Notes under the pieces: model-generated | Told to the model about the DNA's origin: nothing | Database searches by the model: none | Seen by the model: the letters and a program-made list of their open reading frames with translations, nothing else | Program-made: the position numbers and the translations under genes | NCBI GenBank assembly: GCA_013316395.1 | Contig: WSMU01000001.1 | Span: forward strand, 1 to 64,000 | Length of the DNA stretch: 64,000 nt | Direction of reading: 5' to 3' | DNA from: Alphaproteobacteria bacterium | Lineage (GTDB): Bacteria > Pseudomonadota > Alphaproteobacteria > Rs-D84 | Shown here: piece by piece, positions 16,419 to 24,720 of the stretch | Layout: every line of letters starts with the position of its first letter | Position numbering within the stretch: the stretch's first letter is position 1

Positions 16419-17048
16419 ATGCGTGGATTTATATTTGCATTAGTAGGTATTGCCATTTCATCCGCGGCGGTGGCGGCGGATGTGGCGGCGCGCCAGTCAT
16501 GTGCCGACATCAAGGGACGTATCGACACATTGGCGGCGCAGGGGGATTTAAATGATTCTGATGCGGCACTGCTGACTGACTTGCGCGCGGCATATCGTCG
16601 TGACTGTGTGGCGCGTGCATCGGGTCGCGGGTCACGGACAATCGCCGCCACACGCACCCAGATAGCCGTACCCCAGACGCCGGCGCAAAATACTGATGCC
16701 GCCGCCGTGGCCCCGCAAGAGCCCCTGGTCGCGGACCCATGTGATAATCCGGATGCAAATGGCTGCTGTCCCGGGGAAGAATATGCCGACATCGGAAACG
16801 GTGTAATGTATTGCTGTAAGGGGGATGCATGCTTTCCGCCGATGCCCGTGACACCATCGGTGCCGGAAAAGTCGGAGGAGGAAATCGCCGCCGAAATAGC
16901 GGCCAATATTGAAAAAGGTCTTTGCGGTGACGGCACCAAGCCCAACAAGTTCGGTTGCTGTGCTGGCGAGATTTTTAAGGATTTAGGTAATGCCACATTT
17001 GCCTGTTGCAAGAAAGACGGCGAAGAATGTTTCCCGCCAATGCAATAA
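16419..17048 (+). CDS. Secreted protein with one helical Cys repeat and two Cys-rich modules
   Basis: 209 residues from ATG 16419, 8 bases after AAAGG; the in-frame GTG at 16410 overlaps the SD and is not used. Sec signal peptide (cleavage after Ala-Val-Ala-Ala, ~20). Residues 28-63 form a single Cys-to-Cys helical repeat like those in the gene just upstream (Gly-Asp-Leu-Asn-Asp-Ser in the middle). After a Pro/Ala linker come two six-Cys modules: Cys108, 116, 117, 132, 133, 138 and Cys169, 180, 181, 196, 197, 204. Both have CC-x14-CC and end Cys-Phe-Pro-Pro-Met. It is therefore a disulfide-rich periplasmic or surface protein, cotranscribed with its neighbour. Function unknown. Confidence 0.65.
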   Translation: MRGFIFALVGIAISSAAVAADVAARQSCADIKGRIDTLAAQGDLNDSDAALLTDLRAAYRRDCVARASGRGSRTIAATRTQIAVPQTPAQNTDAAAVAPQEPLVADPCDNPDANGCCPGEEYADIGNGVMYCCKGDACFPPMPVTPSVPEKSEEEIAAEIAANIEKGLCGDGTKPNKFGCCAGEIFKDLGNATFACCKKDGEECFPPMQ

Positions 17049-17053
17049 AAAAG

Positions 17054-17076
17054 CAGCCCATTTCGGGCTGTTTTTT
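17054..17076 (+). terminator. Terminator of the Cys-repeat gene pair
   Basis: Stem CAGCCC (17054-17059) with GGGCTG (17065-17070), then six T. Confidence 0.8.
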
Positions 17077-17117
17077 ACTATATAAATATATATGGATGTC
17101 AAAATAATAATAAATAC

Positions 17118-17145
17118 TTGCATCTGGAGTAAATTGGTATATAAT
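17118..17145 (+). promoter_or_regulatory. Promoter of the tRNA pair
   Basis: TTGCAT 17118-17123, 16-bp spacer, TATAAT 17140-17145. Predicted start ~17152, 14 bases before the tRNA-Gly 5' end. Confidence 0.65.
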
Positions 17146-17165
17146 CACTGGGCCTTAGATTTGTT

Positions 17166-17240
17166 GCGGGCATAGTACAAAGGCTAGTATGCAAGCCTTC
17201 CAAGCTTGAAATGCGGGTTCGATTCCCGCTGCCCGCACCA
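17166..17240 (+). tRNA. tRNA-Gly (anticodon TCC)
   Basis: Complete cloverleaf: acceptor GCGGGCA/TGCCCGC, D arm GTAC/GTAT, anticodon arm CAAGC-CTTCCAA-GCTTG, T arm GCGGG-TTCGATT-CCCGC, discriminator A and encoded CCA. Confidence 0.95.
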
Positions 17241-17270
17241 AGATGTATAACTTCATCTTGGATAAAGATT

Positions 17271-17357
17271 GGGCGTGCGCCGGAGTTGGAGAGCCGGGGC
17301 AGACTGTAAATCTGTTGGCTTAAGCCTGAGCTGGTTCGAATCCAGCCACTCCCACCA
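17271..17357 (+). tRNA. tRNA-Tyr (anticodon GTA)
   Basis: Class II tRNA, 87 nt with encoded CCA: anticodon arm GCAGA-CTGTAAA-TCTGT, long variable arm (GGC-TTAA-GCC), T arm GCTGG-TTCGAAT-CCAGC, D arm closed by CCGG/CCGG. Two oddities: the acceptor GGGCGTG/CACTCCC has a C4-U69 mismatch, and position 8 is C instead of the near-universal U. Confidence 0.85.
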
Positions 17358-17535
17358 AAACACAAACCGACCGAATGGTCGGTTTTTGTTTTGACAACGT
17401 GGCGTTGGATTTGAACCGTGCGACGAAAGTCGCCAGTTCGAAAACAAGTAGGCGAGACAAGCGACCGCACCGTCGAGCCGTTACGGTTTCCCCGCAGGCG
17501 CATCGCGACGAGGGAATCAGCCACTCCCACCAAAA
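17343..17535 (+). repeat. Direct repeat of the tRNA-Tyr 3' end (att-like), flanking a GC-rich insert
   Basis: The 18-bp sequence at 17343-17360 (T-arm end, acceptor, CCA and the following A bases) is repeated exactly at 17518-17535, 175 bp downstream. The flanks are similar too (GAATC before each copy, one base shorter in the second). Between them lie the tRNA terminator and ~130 bp of GC-rich sequence with a GCGAC-GAAA-GTCGC hairpin (17420-17433). Repeats of a tRNA 3' end are the usual footprint of site-specific integration. The insert has no gene. Confidence 0.6.
17364..17388 (+). terminator. Terminator after tRNA-Tyr
   Basis: Nine-bp stem AAACCGACC (17364-17372) with GGTCGGTTT (17377-17385), 4-nt loop, T-rich tail. 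Confidence 0.8.
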
Positions 17536-17540
17536 TAAAA

Positions 17541-17567
17541 ATGCCGGTTTTTACCGGCGTTTTTATT
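17541..17567. terminator. Terminator, probably bidirectional
   Basis: Stem GCCGGT (17543-17548) with ACCGGC (17553-17558), A-rich on the left and T-rich on the right. It serves the minus-strand lipoprotein genes that end at 17568. Confidence 0.7.
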
Positions 17568-17936
17568 TTATTCCACGCAGCTGTAGGTGTAGCTTTTTGG
17601 CATGCGGTACAGGTTGTTGGTTATTGCATCAATCGCAATTGGTACAATCCCGAAAATGATTCCGGGGAATATGTCAAAGAATATCGCCGGACCGTTCGGA
17701 CGCCGCGTTACAATAGGCTGCGGACAGTTTTCATTAAGGTTTGATATCGCAATGCCGTTGTTTGACTGAATCCGGAGATGGCTGTCGGGTTTTATTTTGA
17801 ATATACCACTGTCCGAAGATGCGCTGATTGTATCGGATGAGTTATTATAAATCATTGTTTCATGATTACTGCCGATGCCAATTGTTCCGCAGGATGCTAT
17901 TCCTAGTATTAGGGTAAATGCAAACATACGTTTCAT
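17568..17936 (-). CDS. Small lipoprotein of unknown function
   Basis: 122 residues. Signal peptide with lipobox Ile-Ala-Ser-Cys (Cys16) followed by Gly. The mature part is polar with Asn/Ser-rich stretches up to residue ~75, then one hydrophobic segment (about residues 85-105, Phe/Ile-rich), and a final Cys near the C terminus. The layout resembles small YceK-type lipoproteins but the similarity is weak. It lies 12 bp downstream of the LpoA-like gene and is probably cotranscribed with it. Confidence 0.6.
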   Translation of the reverse strand: MKRMFAFTLILGIASCGTIGIGSNHETMIYNNSSDTISASSDSGIFKIKPDSHLRIQSNNGIAISNLNENCPQPIVTRRPNGPAIFFDIFPGIIFGIVPIAIDAITNNLYRMPKSYTYSCVE

Positions 17937-17948
17937 TTATTATCTCTT

Positions 17949-19529
17949 TTATTCGTAAATTTCAACGCTGTCTATGTATGTGCGATTAACAGATTCCAAG
18001 GCGCGCGGCTTAAAATCAGGATTGGCTACAATCTCGTCGCTGTCGTCTTCGGGCAGGATTGTGACGATATTTTGCTGTTCTGGCACGGGTGTCTGTGTTA
18101 CGTTTGCACCATACGTTTTGGATTTATATTTCCCGGTCAGGCGGTCCGGAATCTGGATATATGTCAGCGGGTTTATTCCCGGTGTTTCCATTGCCATTGC
18201 GCGTGCCGGTGACAGGCTCTGCTGGTCTATATTATATACCGGCGACAGGAAACTGGTTGGTGCGGCCTTTACCTCACGCGGGGTGGGGGCGCCCGCAATT
18301 TCTACGATGCGCAGGGCGCGCTGGCTGGCGCCGTTTGGCGTCAGGCGAAACAGCCCGTCTATGCCGACATAGCCACTGGGGTCGAGCAGATAGGCCGCGT
18401 TGGATTTATCAGAATAAATCATTCCCACCGCCAGGTTGGCCGCGTCATATCCAAACGATGCCAGGCGCGACGGCGCCGTGCCGGCGATTTGTTCATATAC
18501 ATTTACAAATGCAGGATTCATTTCCGGCAATGCTGGATATTTTGCCCCGCTTAGCGTTATATCAGAGTCAATATTTGCGCCATCCCACATTGCGGTTCCA
18601 TACAGGTGCACATCACGCGCCCCAACACCATAATAGCGCAGGAAAGACACCAGTGATTTTGCATCGTCGCCCGTCCCCAGCATCAGAACCGCATCATAAG
18701 GCAGGCGGCCAATGGTTTCGGATTTTGATATGCGGTCCAACTGGCGCGAGAGGGATGATTTTTCAATCGCCGTCAGGCGTTCAGTGGTAAGAATATCAGA
18801 TAGTATTTCGCGTGCGCGGTTGTTTGCTGCGCTGCGCGCGGCGTATAGTGATGCGGTATGTGCCGTGTTTTTAATAGAGTCTGTATCTTTCTCGCGGTAA
18901 AAGACAACACCGGCAACGGGGATGTCGTAGTTTGTTGCCGCCGCACGTGCCGCCGCAGCCATAAGACGCCCGGAGCTCGTTTCCGGTGCCAGGATTACCA
19001 TAGCGCGGCTTTTGTCTGCGGATATCTCACGCACAATGGCCTCGACCCCGTTGGTAGGCATCAGTGCCATTGTCATAACACCGTCGCCGATTGCTGTGGC
19101 GTCGGATGTGAAGGATATTGCAGGCATTTCAGACGGCTTCATAGAGCGCAGCATCCGCGCATCGGCCGCAAACAAGGGCCCGACTATTATTTCCGGATTT
19201 TGTGACAATGCATTGTTTATTGCCGCGGCGGTATTCGCACCGGTATCAAAGAACGATACCGACAGGCTTTGCGGGGCGCGTTGCAAGACGGCTGTTTCGA
19301 TTGATGTTTTTATTACGCGTCCGGTGGCGGCGTTGTTGCCCGACAATGGCAATAAGACCGCCATGCGATGTGGTGCGTTGTCTGTTTCGGTATGTGTGCC
19401 ATACATCGTCTGGGCCGGGCCGGCGGGTGCCAGTGTGCCGTATTCCCCGTGCCATGTGTTACGGGTCGCGGTCGTGGCGCATCCGGTTAACAGCACGCAT
19501 GTACTTAAGAAGCCTAAAATTTTATTCAT
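17949..19529 (-). CDS. Penicillin-binding protein activator LpoA/LppC family lipoprotein
   Basis: About 526 residues from ATG 19529, the Met directly before the lipoprotein signal (Asn-Lys-Ile-Leu-Gly ... Leu-Leu-Thr-Gly-Cys). The mature protein has the two-lobed periplasmic-binding fold of LppC: Ala-Val-Leu-Leu-Pro-Leu-Ser-Gly at the start, Ile-Ile-Val-Gly-Pro-Leu-Phe-Ala, and Ala-Ser-Phe-Gly-Tyr-Asp-Ala. LpoA activates peptidoglycan synthase PBP1a from the outer membrane. The N-terminal TPR part of enterobacterial LpoA is lacking, as in most other proteobacteria. It is divergent from rsmI, the same neighbourhood as E. coli lpoA-rsmI (yraM-yraL), which supports the call. Confidence 0.8.
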   Translation of the reverse strand: MNKILGFLSTCVLLTGCATTATRNTWHGEYGTLAPAGPAQTMYGTHTETDNAPHRMAVLLPLSGNNAATGRVIKTSIETAVLQRAPQSLSVSFFDTGANTAAAINNALSQNPEIIVGPLFAADARMLRSMKPSEMPAISFTSDATAIGDGVMTMALMPTNGVEAIVREISADKSRAMVILAPETSSGRLMAAAARAAATNYDIPVAGVVFYREKDTDSIKNTAHTASLYAARSAANNRAREILSDILTTERLTAIEKSSLSRQLDRISKSETIGRLPYDAVLMLGTGDDAKSLVSFLRYYGVGARDVHLYGTAMWDGANIDSDITLSGAKYPALPEMNPAFVNVYEQIAGTAPSRLASFGYDAANLAVGMIYSDKSNAAYLLDPSGYVGIDGLFRLTPNGASQRALRIVEIAGAPTPREVKAAPTSFLSPVYNIDQQSLSPARAMAMETPGINPLTYIQIPDRLTGKYKSKTYGANVTQTPVPEQQNIVTILPEDDSDEIVANPDFKPRALESVNRTYIDSVEIYE

Positions 19530-19583
19530 ATGCATTGAAAAATCCATTTTATTCTGTATCATTTTACTATAAAAGGATTTTGA

Positions 19584-20384
19584 ATGCAAACCGGGCTTTA
19601 TATTGTGGGAACACCCATTGGAAATTTATCTGATATGTCGCCGCGTGCGATAGAGGTACTGCGCAGTGCGGACCTGATTGCCGCCGAAGATACGCGTGTG
19701 TTTGGAAAGCTGGCGTCGCATTTTGATATTAAAACACCGCGCTGTGCGATGCATGACCATAACGAACGGGATGTTGTTCCTGATTTGATTGAAAAGATGC
19801 AGCACGGCATGACCGTCGCCGCCGTATCTGATGCCGGTATGCCCGGGGTTAGCGACCCGGGATTTCGCCTGGTGCGTGAATGCCGTGCGGCGGGTGTGCC
19901 GGTATTTGTGGTTCCCGGGCCAACGGCGGCTGTTTCCGCGCTGGTGTTGTCCGGATTTCCCACGGACCGCTTTACGTTCTGCGGATTTTTTGATGAGAAA
20001 AAAGTGCGTGATGACAATAAAATCAGGCATACAATTATTTATTACGAAAGCCCAAACCGCATTATGTCAACAATTGCATTGCTGGCACGTGTCATGCCAG
20101 AGCGGCAAATCGCCATCGTGCGCGAGATTACAAAGATTCATGAAGAAACGATAATCGGATATCCGGCGGAACTGGTCGGTATTACGCCGCCGCGTGGTGA
20201 AATAGTTTTGGTTGTTGCGCCGGCCCCTGAATACAAGATGACAGATGCCGAAATACGGGAGATTGTAAACGACGTTGTCGGTGCATCTACCAAGGATGCG
20301 GCCGCGGATTTGGCTGCGCGCACCGGTATTTCAAAGAAAGAGGCGTATCGTCGTCTGCTGGAAAAACAAGAGGAACAGGCATGA
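19584..20384 (+). CDS. rsmI: 16S rRNA 2'-O-ribose C1402 methyltransferase
   Basis: 266 residues. RsmI methylates the ribose of C1402 in the decoding centre using S-adenosylmethionine. Visible motifs: GTPIGNLSD at the N terminus, AAEDTR, VSDAGMPGVSDPG, VPGPTAAVSAL and YYESPNRI, all diagnostic of this tetrapyrrole-methylase-fold family. SD AAAGGA is 10 bases before the ATG, after a TATAAA at ~19570. It overlaps engB by 4 bp (ATGA). Confidence 0.95.
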   Translation: MQTGLYIVGTPIGNLSDMSPRAIEVLRSADLIAAEDTRVFGKLASHFDIKTPRCAMHDHNERDVVPDLIEKMQHGMTVAAVSDAGMPGVSDPGFRLVRECRAAGVPVFVVPGPTAAVSALVLSGFPTDRFTFCGFFDEKKVRDDNKIRHTIIYYESPNRIMSTIALLARVMPERQIAIVREITKIHEETIIGYPAELVGITPPRGEIVLVVAPAPEYKMTDAEIREIVNDVVGASTKDAAADLAARTGISKKEAYRRLLEKQEEQA

Positions 20385-20935
20385 TAAAATTCGTTGGCAG
20401 TTTTGAAAAAGTAAGTGCGTTGCCGAATACTCATTTTCCCGAATTCGCCTTTGTCGGGCGCAGTAATGTTGGTAAATCATCACTTATAAATGCGGTTTTG
20501 GGGGCACCGGTGGCGCGTACATCCAATACACCGGGACGAACACAGTCGCTGAATTTATTTAATATAGACGACCGCGTTATGATTGTGGATTTGCCGGGAT
20601 ACGGATATGCACGTGTCGCGCGCAGCCAGGCGATGGAATGGCTGGGGCGGTTGGAGCAATATTTGCTGACGCGAAGACAGCTAAAGCGGCTATTCATTTT
20701 GATTGATTCGCGTATCGGGCCGCGTGATTCAGATTTGGATTTAATGGACTTTTGCGATGCGAACGCAATTCAGTATCAGATTATATATACAAAAAAAGAC
20801 AAGCGTATCCGCGAGGAAAAGCAGCATAGCATAGAACACATAGAACATGGTGCCATGGTGCCGGAAATACTGCAGACATCCGCTGAAAAGAAAACGGGGT
20901 TGGAACCGATAAGGGCAACGCTTGGAATTAAATAA
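20381..20935 (+). CDS. engB: Ribosome-biogenesis GTPase EngB (YihA/YsxC)
   Basis: 184 residues. TRAFAC GTPase with G1 GRSNVGKS (26-33), G2 region with NTPGRTQ, G3 DLPGYGYA, G4 TKKD and G5 TSAEKKTG. EngB acts in late 50S assembly. It overlaps rsmI by 4 bp upstream, and its last 14 bases overlap the start of addB, so the three genes form one operon. Confidence 0.95.
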   Translation: MIKFVGSFEKVSALPNTHFPEFAFVGRSNVGKSSLINAVLGAPVARTSNTPGRTQSLNLFNIDDRVMIVDLPGYGYARVARSQAMEWLGRLEQYLLTRRQLKRLFILIDSRIGPRDSDLDLMDFCDANAIQYQIIYTKKDKRIREEKQHSIEHIEHGAMVPEILQTSAEKKTGLEPIRATLGIK

Positions 20936-23447
20936 AAATATCTTTTGTGCATCGAATCCTGCGCGCATGGCGGATGCCCTGTGGCATGTTATCAGCCATG
21001 GGGATGCCGATATTTCAGATATGCTTATTTTTCTGCCCAGTCGTCGCGCCGTGCGAACGGTTGAAAAAATGATTGCCGACAAAATGGGGGGGGCGGCGCT
21101 GTTGCCGCGTTTGGTTGCCCTGGGCGAAGGGACAGACGACGAATATGCGGACAATGATGACGGTTGTGGTGATGATGTTGTACCAGATATTTTGCGTGTG
21201 TGTGTGGCGGCAAAGCTGCTGGCGGCGGATGCAAATATAGGCAGTGTTGGCGCCGCGCTGCCGGTGGCGCGTGATTTGATACGTATGACCGACTATCTGG
21301 AAAACGAGGGAATAAATGTTGCCGATATGGACTGGTCGTCGGTCGTAGATGATAAGTATGCCGCACACTTTCAGGCCAAGGCCCAAATGCTAAATATTAT
21401 CGCGCGTGTTATGCCGCTGTGCGGCGGCGGGCGCCAGACGGCCACCGCGCGTCGCAACAGTGATATTCGCGCATGGATTGATGTTATTCGTCGTCATAAT
21501 TTTTCACGCGTTATTGTATGCGCATCGACGGCATCGGTTCCGGCCACCGCGGATTTAATGGCGCAAATCGCACAATTGCCCCATGGGCGGATAATATTGT
21601 CGGGATGTATTTCCGGTGATGCGGCGGATATTGCGTTGGATACTAATCCATATAATTCCGAATACAAGTTTTTGTCACGTTTGGGGTATGTGCCCGAAGA
21701 TGTAATAAAGATTGATGTTGGGCCGTCCGCAATGACTTTTTTCAACACGGCGTTTGGTAATAATGTTTCGGCCGATGTTTTAGCGGATATATCGCATTGC
21801 ACGCTGGTTGAATGTATGCGCGAGTCGGAAGAGGCCGCCGCCGCGGTTGAAATTGCATCACGTGCCACCGCCGCCGGTCAAAGTGTGTTGATAATAACGC
21901 CCGATGCGGCCGCGAATCAGCGTCTGTGCGCATTGTTTGCTGCGCGTGGCATCACGGCCGATTTTTCAGGCGGCATATCCGGTACTATGACGGCGGCAGG
22001 TCGTGCGATTTTAAACTTGCTTGATGACTGGATAGAGCGCGCTGACAATAGTTTCGAACATGCCTATGCCGCGGCATCGGGAAATTTGTTACGCATGATT
22101 TCCAATTTGATAGAGGCCGCGCCCGACGCCATGCGGCCCGTGTTTGATTTAAGCGACGATGAAGCGGGGCCGGTTTGGACGGCACTGGCCGATTTGTCGG
22201 CGGCGCTGGATTCAGCGGGGATAGTGCTGAGTGCGTCGGATGCGCGTGCCTTTGTCGCGGACAGTTTGGCCGGGGTTTCCGTTCGACCCCAGATGCAGGC
22301 CGATGCGCGTATATGCGTGCTGGGGACGATTGAATCGCGTATGCAGACGGCCGATGTCGTTATATTAACGGGCCTGAACGAGGGGATGTTCCCCGCGCGC
22401 GGGTATGAGAATGCGTGGCTGCCGCGGGCGGTGGCGCGGCGTGTGGGGTTGCCGTCTGCGGACCGCAAGGTATCGCTGATGGCGCTGGACTTTATGAATC
22501 TGTCTTGCGGGAAGAGGGTGTACTGGCTGCGCAGTAAGATGTCGGGGGGGACCCAGACAACGGAATCACGGTTTTTATCCCGCGTTATGGCGCACCGCGG
22601 TCTGTTTGATACATGCGCCGCATCAGATATATTAAACGCCGTGCGTGAGCGCGATATGCCGCCCGCCCGGCCTTTGAACTTTGGTGTCGCCGCACCGGGG
22701 GCCGATTGGTCTGATGTTTATGTGACGGAGCTGGAACTGCTGATACATAATCCGTATGCATTTTATGCGCGGCATATATTGCGCCTGTATCCCATGGACG
22801 ACTGGTGGGCAGGACCCGATGCGCGGACGTTTGGAAATCTGGTTCATGGGGTAATAGAAAACGCAACTGATTTTACGCCCGCCTCTTTGATTACGCAAAT
22901 GGATGCGCGTGCCCGCCAAGAGGTTGGGGAGCATTCCGTGCTGTATCATTTCTGGCATCGGCGCTTTGAGGAGATTGCCCCAATTGTTGCCGATGTTTTT
23001 GGAAAAAATCCCGGGCGTGCAGAGATTGCCGGTGCCGTTCGCGTTCCTGTGGGCAGCGGTGGCGCACGCACGGTGCGTGCGCGTGCGGACCGCGTCTGTG
23101 GTGATGTTGTGGTTGATATCAAGACAGGTGCCGCGCCGTCGAAGAAGCAACTGTGCGACGGCACCATGCCACAGTTACCGTTGGAGGCGCATATGCTGCG
23201 TTCGGGTGGATTTGGCGCGGCGGCGCGGACGGATTCGCCCCAGATGATGTTTTTGCAACTGCGTGGTGGCGATGTGCGGGCGATTTCATATGACGCGGCC
23301 GAGACGAAAGAAATGATAGATGCGGCCCTGGATAAGGTTACGGAACTGTTTAACCAATACACCGCCGGCGCCGCCACGTACGAGTACAGATTACAAAACG
23401 AGATTAAATATCGTGCCTATGACGATTTGGCACGCGTGGACGATTAG
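20922..23447 (+). CDS. addB: Double-strand break repair helicase-nuclease subunit AddB (alphaproteobacterial type)
   Basis: 841 residues. AddB pairs with AddA to process DNA ends for RecA loading. The start is TTG 20922, with AAGGG six bases before it, inside the end of engB; the next in-frame Met is 15 residues later. Features: Ile-Phe-Leu-Pro-Ser-Arg-Arg-Ala near residue 35, degenerate helicase motifs, Val-Ile-Leu-Thr-Gly-Leu-Asn-Glu-Gly (~485), and a C-terminal PD-(D/E)xK nuclease with Asp-Ile-Lys-Thr-Gly-Ala. The protein is shorter than typical family members (~1000). addA, usually next to it, is not in the window. Confidence 0.85.
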   Translation: MELNKNIFCASNPARMADALWHVISHGDADISDMLIFLPSRRAVRTVEKMIADKMGGAALLPRLVALGEGTDDEYADNDDGCGDDVVPDILRVCVAAKLLAADANIGSVGAALPVARDLIRMTDYLENEGINVADMDWSSVVDDKYAAHFQAKAQMLNIIARVMPLCGGGRQTATARRNSDIRAWIDVIRRHNFSRVIVCASTASVPATADLMAQIAQLPHGRIILSGCISGDAADIALDTNPYNSEYKFLSRLGYVPEDVIKIDVGPSAMTFFNTAFGNNVSADVLADISHCTLVECMRESEEAAAAVEIASRATAAGQSVLIITPDAAANQRLCALFAARGITADFSGGISGTMTAAGRAILNLLDDWIERADNSFEHAYAAASGNLLRMISNLIEAAPDAMRPVFDLSDDEAGPVWTALADLSAALDSAGIVLSASDARAFVADSLAGVSVRPQMQADARICVLGTIESRMQTADVVILTGLNEGMFPARGYENAWLPRAVARRVGLPSADRKVSLMALDFMNLSCGKRVYWLRSKMSGGTQTTESRFLSRVMAHRGLFDTCAASDILNAVRERDMPPARPLNFGVAAPGADWSDVYVTELELLIHNPYAFYARHILRLYPMDDWWAGPDARTFGNLVHGVIENATDFTPASLITQMDARARQEVGEHSVLYHFWHRRFEEIAPIVADVFGKNPGRAEIAGAVRVPVGSGGARTVRARADRVCGDVVVDIKTGAAPSKKQLCDGTMPQLPLEAHMLRSGGFGAAARTDSPQMMFLQLRGGDVRAISYDAAETKEMIDAALDKVTELFNQYTAGAATYEYRLQNEIKYRAYDDLARVDD

Positions 23448-23454
23448 CACGAAT

Positions 23455-23483
23455 TTGCGCGAATAAAAAATTTATGATAAAAT
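23455..23483 (+). promoter_or_regulatory. Promoter of the MFS transporter gene
   Basis: TTGCGC 23455-23460, 17-bp spacer, TAAAAT 23478-23483. The same bases form an imperfect inverted repeat (TTGCGCGAAT ... ATTCGCGCGCAA, 23455-23492) that could be an operator or a hairpin. Confidence 0.5.
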
Positions 23484-23522
23484 TCGCGCGCAAGTGAGAG
23501 TTTATCAGGGGGGGATAGCAAA

Positions 23523-24710
23523 GTGGCAAAAGATAAATATTTATCCATGCGTAATTTTGTTAGCGGATTTTCATTCGCAAATTTCGGACTATTTACCGGT
23601 TTCGCGGACGGAATTTATAATGCCGTTTATTCACTGGTTATTTTGGAGATATTTCGCTCGTCTGCGGTGGTTGGTGTTTATGTTGCCATATATGCGGCAT
23701 TTTGCATGGTTGTAGGATTGTTTGCAAACGAGCTGCTGCGTCAGTTTTCAAAGGCTAAGCTGTTTTATTTTTCAATGCTGATGCTGGCCGTGTGTTATGC
23801 CATGATGAGCTTTTCCATAAAACCGTTTACTTTTATCGCACTGGACTATACAACGGGTATTGCGATTACGCTGGTAGGTGTATTGATACCTTTGTTTATG
23901 TCCGACTTTTCAAAAAATATAGGCATGGCAAAGCTGAATGCGCGCTATCACCTGTGGTTAAATGTCGGGGCGTTGTTTGCACCGATGATAGCTGTTGCGA
24001 TTGCGGGGCATTTTGGAAACAGGGCTGCGTTTTTTGCATCCGCGCTGATATACCTGGCCGGGTGGATGTTCTTTAAGTTTTGCGGAATAGTGCAGGAGGA
24101 TAAAAAAATCCGCCCCGTTAATACGCGTCGTACAATTCGTGCGCTGGCACGTAATACGCGAATGTTCTTTCGTGCGCCCGGGATGGCACGCGCGTATGCG
24201 ATAAATTTTGGGTACTACTCTTTGCGGGCGATGCGATATCTCTATGTTCCAATTGTTGTTATTGAAAACGGTTTTTCTAAGGATGCGCTGGGGTGGGTAT
24301 TGACCCTGGGGATTATTCCATATCTGGTGCTAAGCGAATTTATGGGGCGTGCGGTTCGCCGCTATGGCAAGTCGATATGGCTGATGCTGGGGTTCGGTTC
24401 ATTTGCACTGTTTTCGGCCGGGGCAACCGTGATTACGGGTGTGCCGCTGTTGGCAATATTCGTTTTATGGCAGATATCGGGGGCCTTAATGGAATCTGTG
24501 CATGACCTGATGTTCTTTGATACGGTAAAAAAATCCGACCAGGCCCGTTTCTATGGGATATTTAGAACGAGTGTTAACCTGCCTAATGTTGTGGCGCCAA
24601 TTCTGGGGGCGGCATGTATTGCGATATATGGCACGACGGCCGCTGTATGGGGGGTAACGGCCGCAATTGGTGCAATGTCGGTGGGTGTGCTGATAGGCGG
24701 GCGCCGTTAA
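23523..24710 (+). CDS. MFS-family membrane transporter
   Basis: 395 residues from GTG 23523, behind an AGGGGGGG SD. Eleven to twelve hydrophobic segments arranged in two halves with a basic cytoplasmic loop in the middle (residues ~185-215) fit the major facilitator superfamily. Met-Arg-Asn-Phe and Phe-Thr-Gly-Phe-Ala-Asp-Gly in the first helix, and Phe-Arg-Thr-Ser-Val-Asn-Leu-Pro-Asn in a late helix, may line the pore. No substrate can be inferred. The gene is monocistronic between addB and recA. Confidence 0.8.
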   Translation: MAKDKYLSMRNFVSGFSFANFGLFTGFADGIYNAVYSLVILEIFRSSAVVGVYVAIYAAFCMVVGLFANELLRQFSKAKLFYFSMLMLAVCYAMMSFSIKPFTFIALDYTTGIAITLVGVLIPLFMSDFSKNIGMAKLNARYHLWLNVGALFAPMIAVAIAGHFGNRAAFFASALIYLAGWMFFKFCGIVQEDKKIRPVNTRRTIRALARNTRMFFRAPGMARAYAINFGYYSLRAMRYLYVPIVVIENGFSKDALGWVLTLGIIPYLVLSEFMGRAVRRYGKSIWLMLGFGSFALFSAGATVITGVPLLAIFVLWQISGALMESVHDLMFFDTVKKSDQARFYGIFRTSVNLPNVVAPILGAACIAIYGTTAAVWGVTAAIGAMSVGVLIGGRR

Positions 24711-24720
24711 ACTATTTCAG

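Noticed and set aside
17099..17533. 144-codon minus-strand frame across the tRNA region
   Set aside because: It is the antisense of tRNA-Gly and tRNA-Tyr, a known source of spurious proteins; no start or SD and no independent homology.
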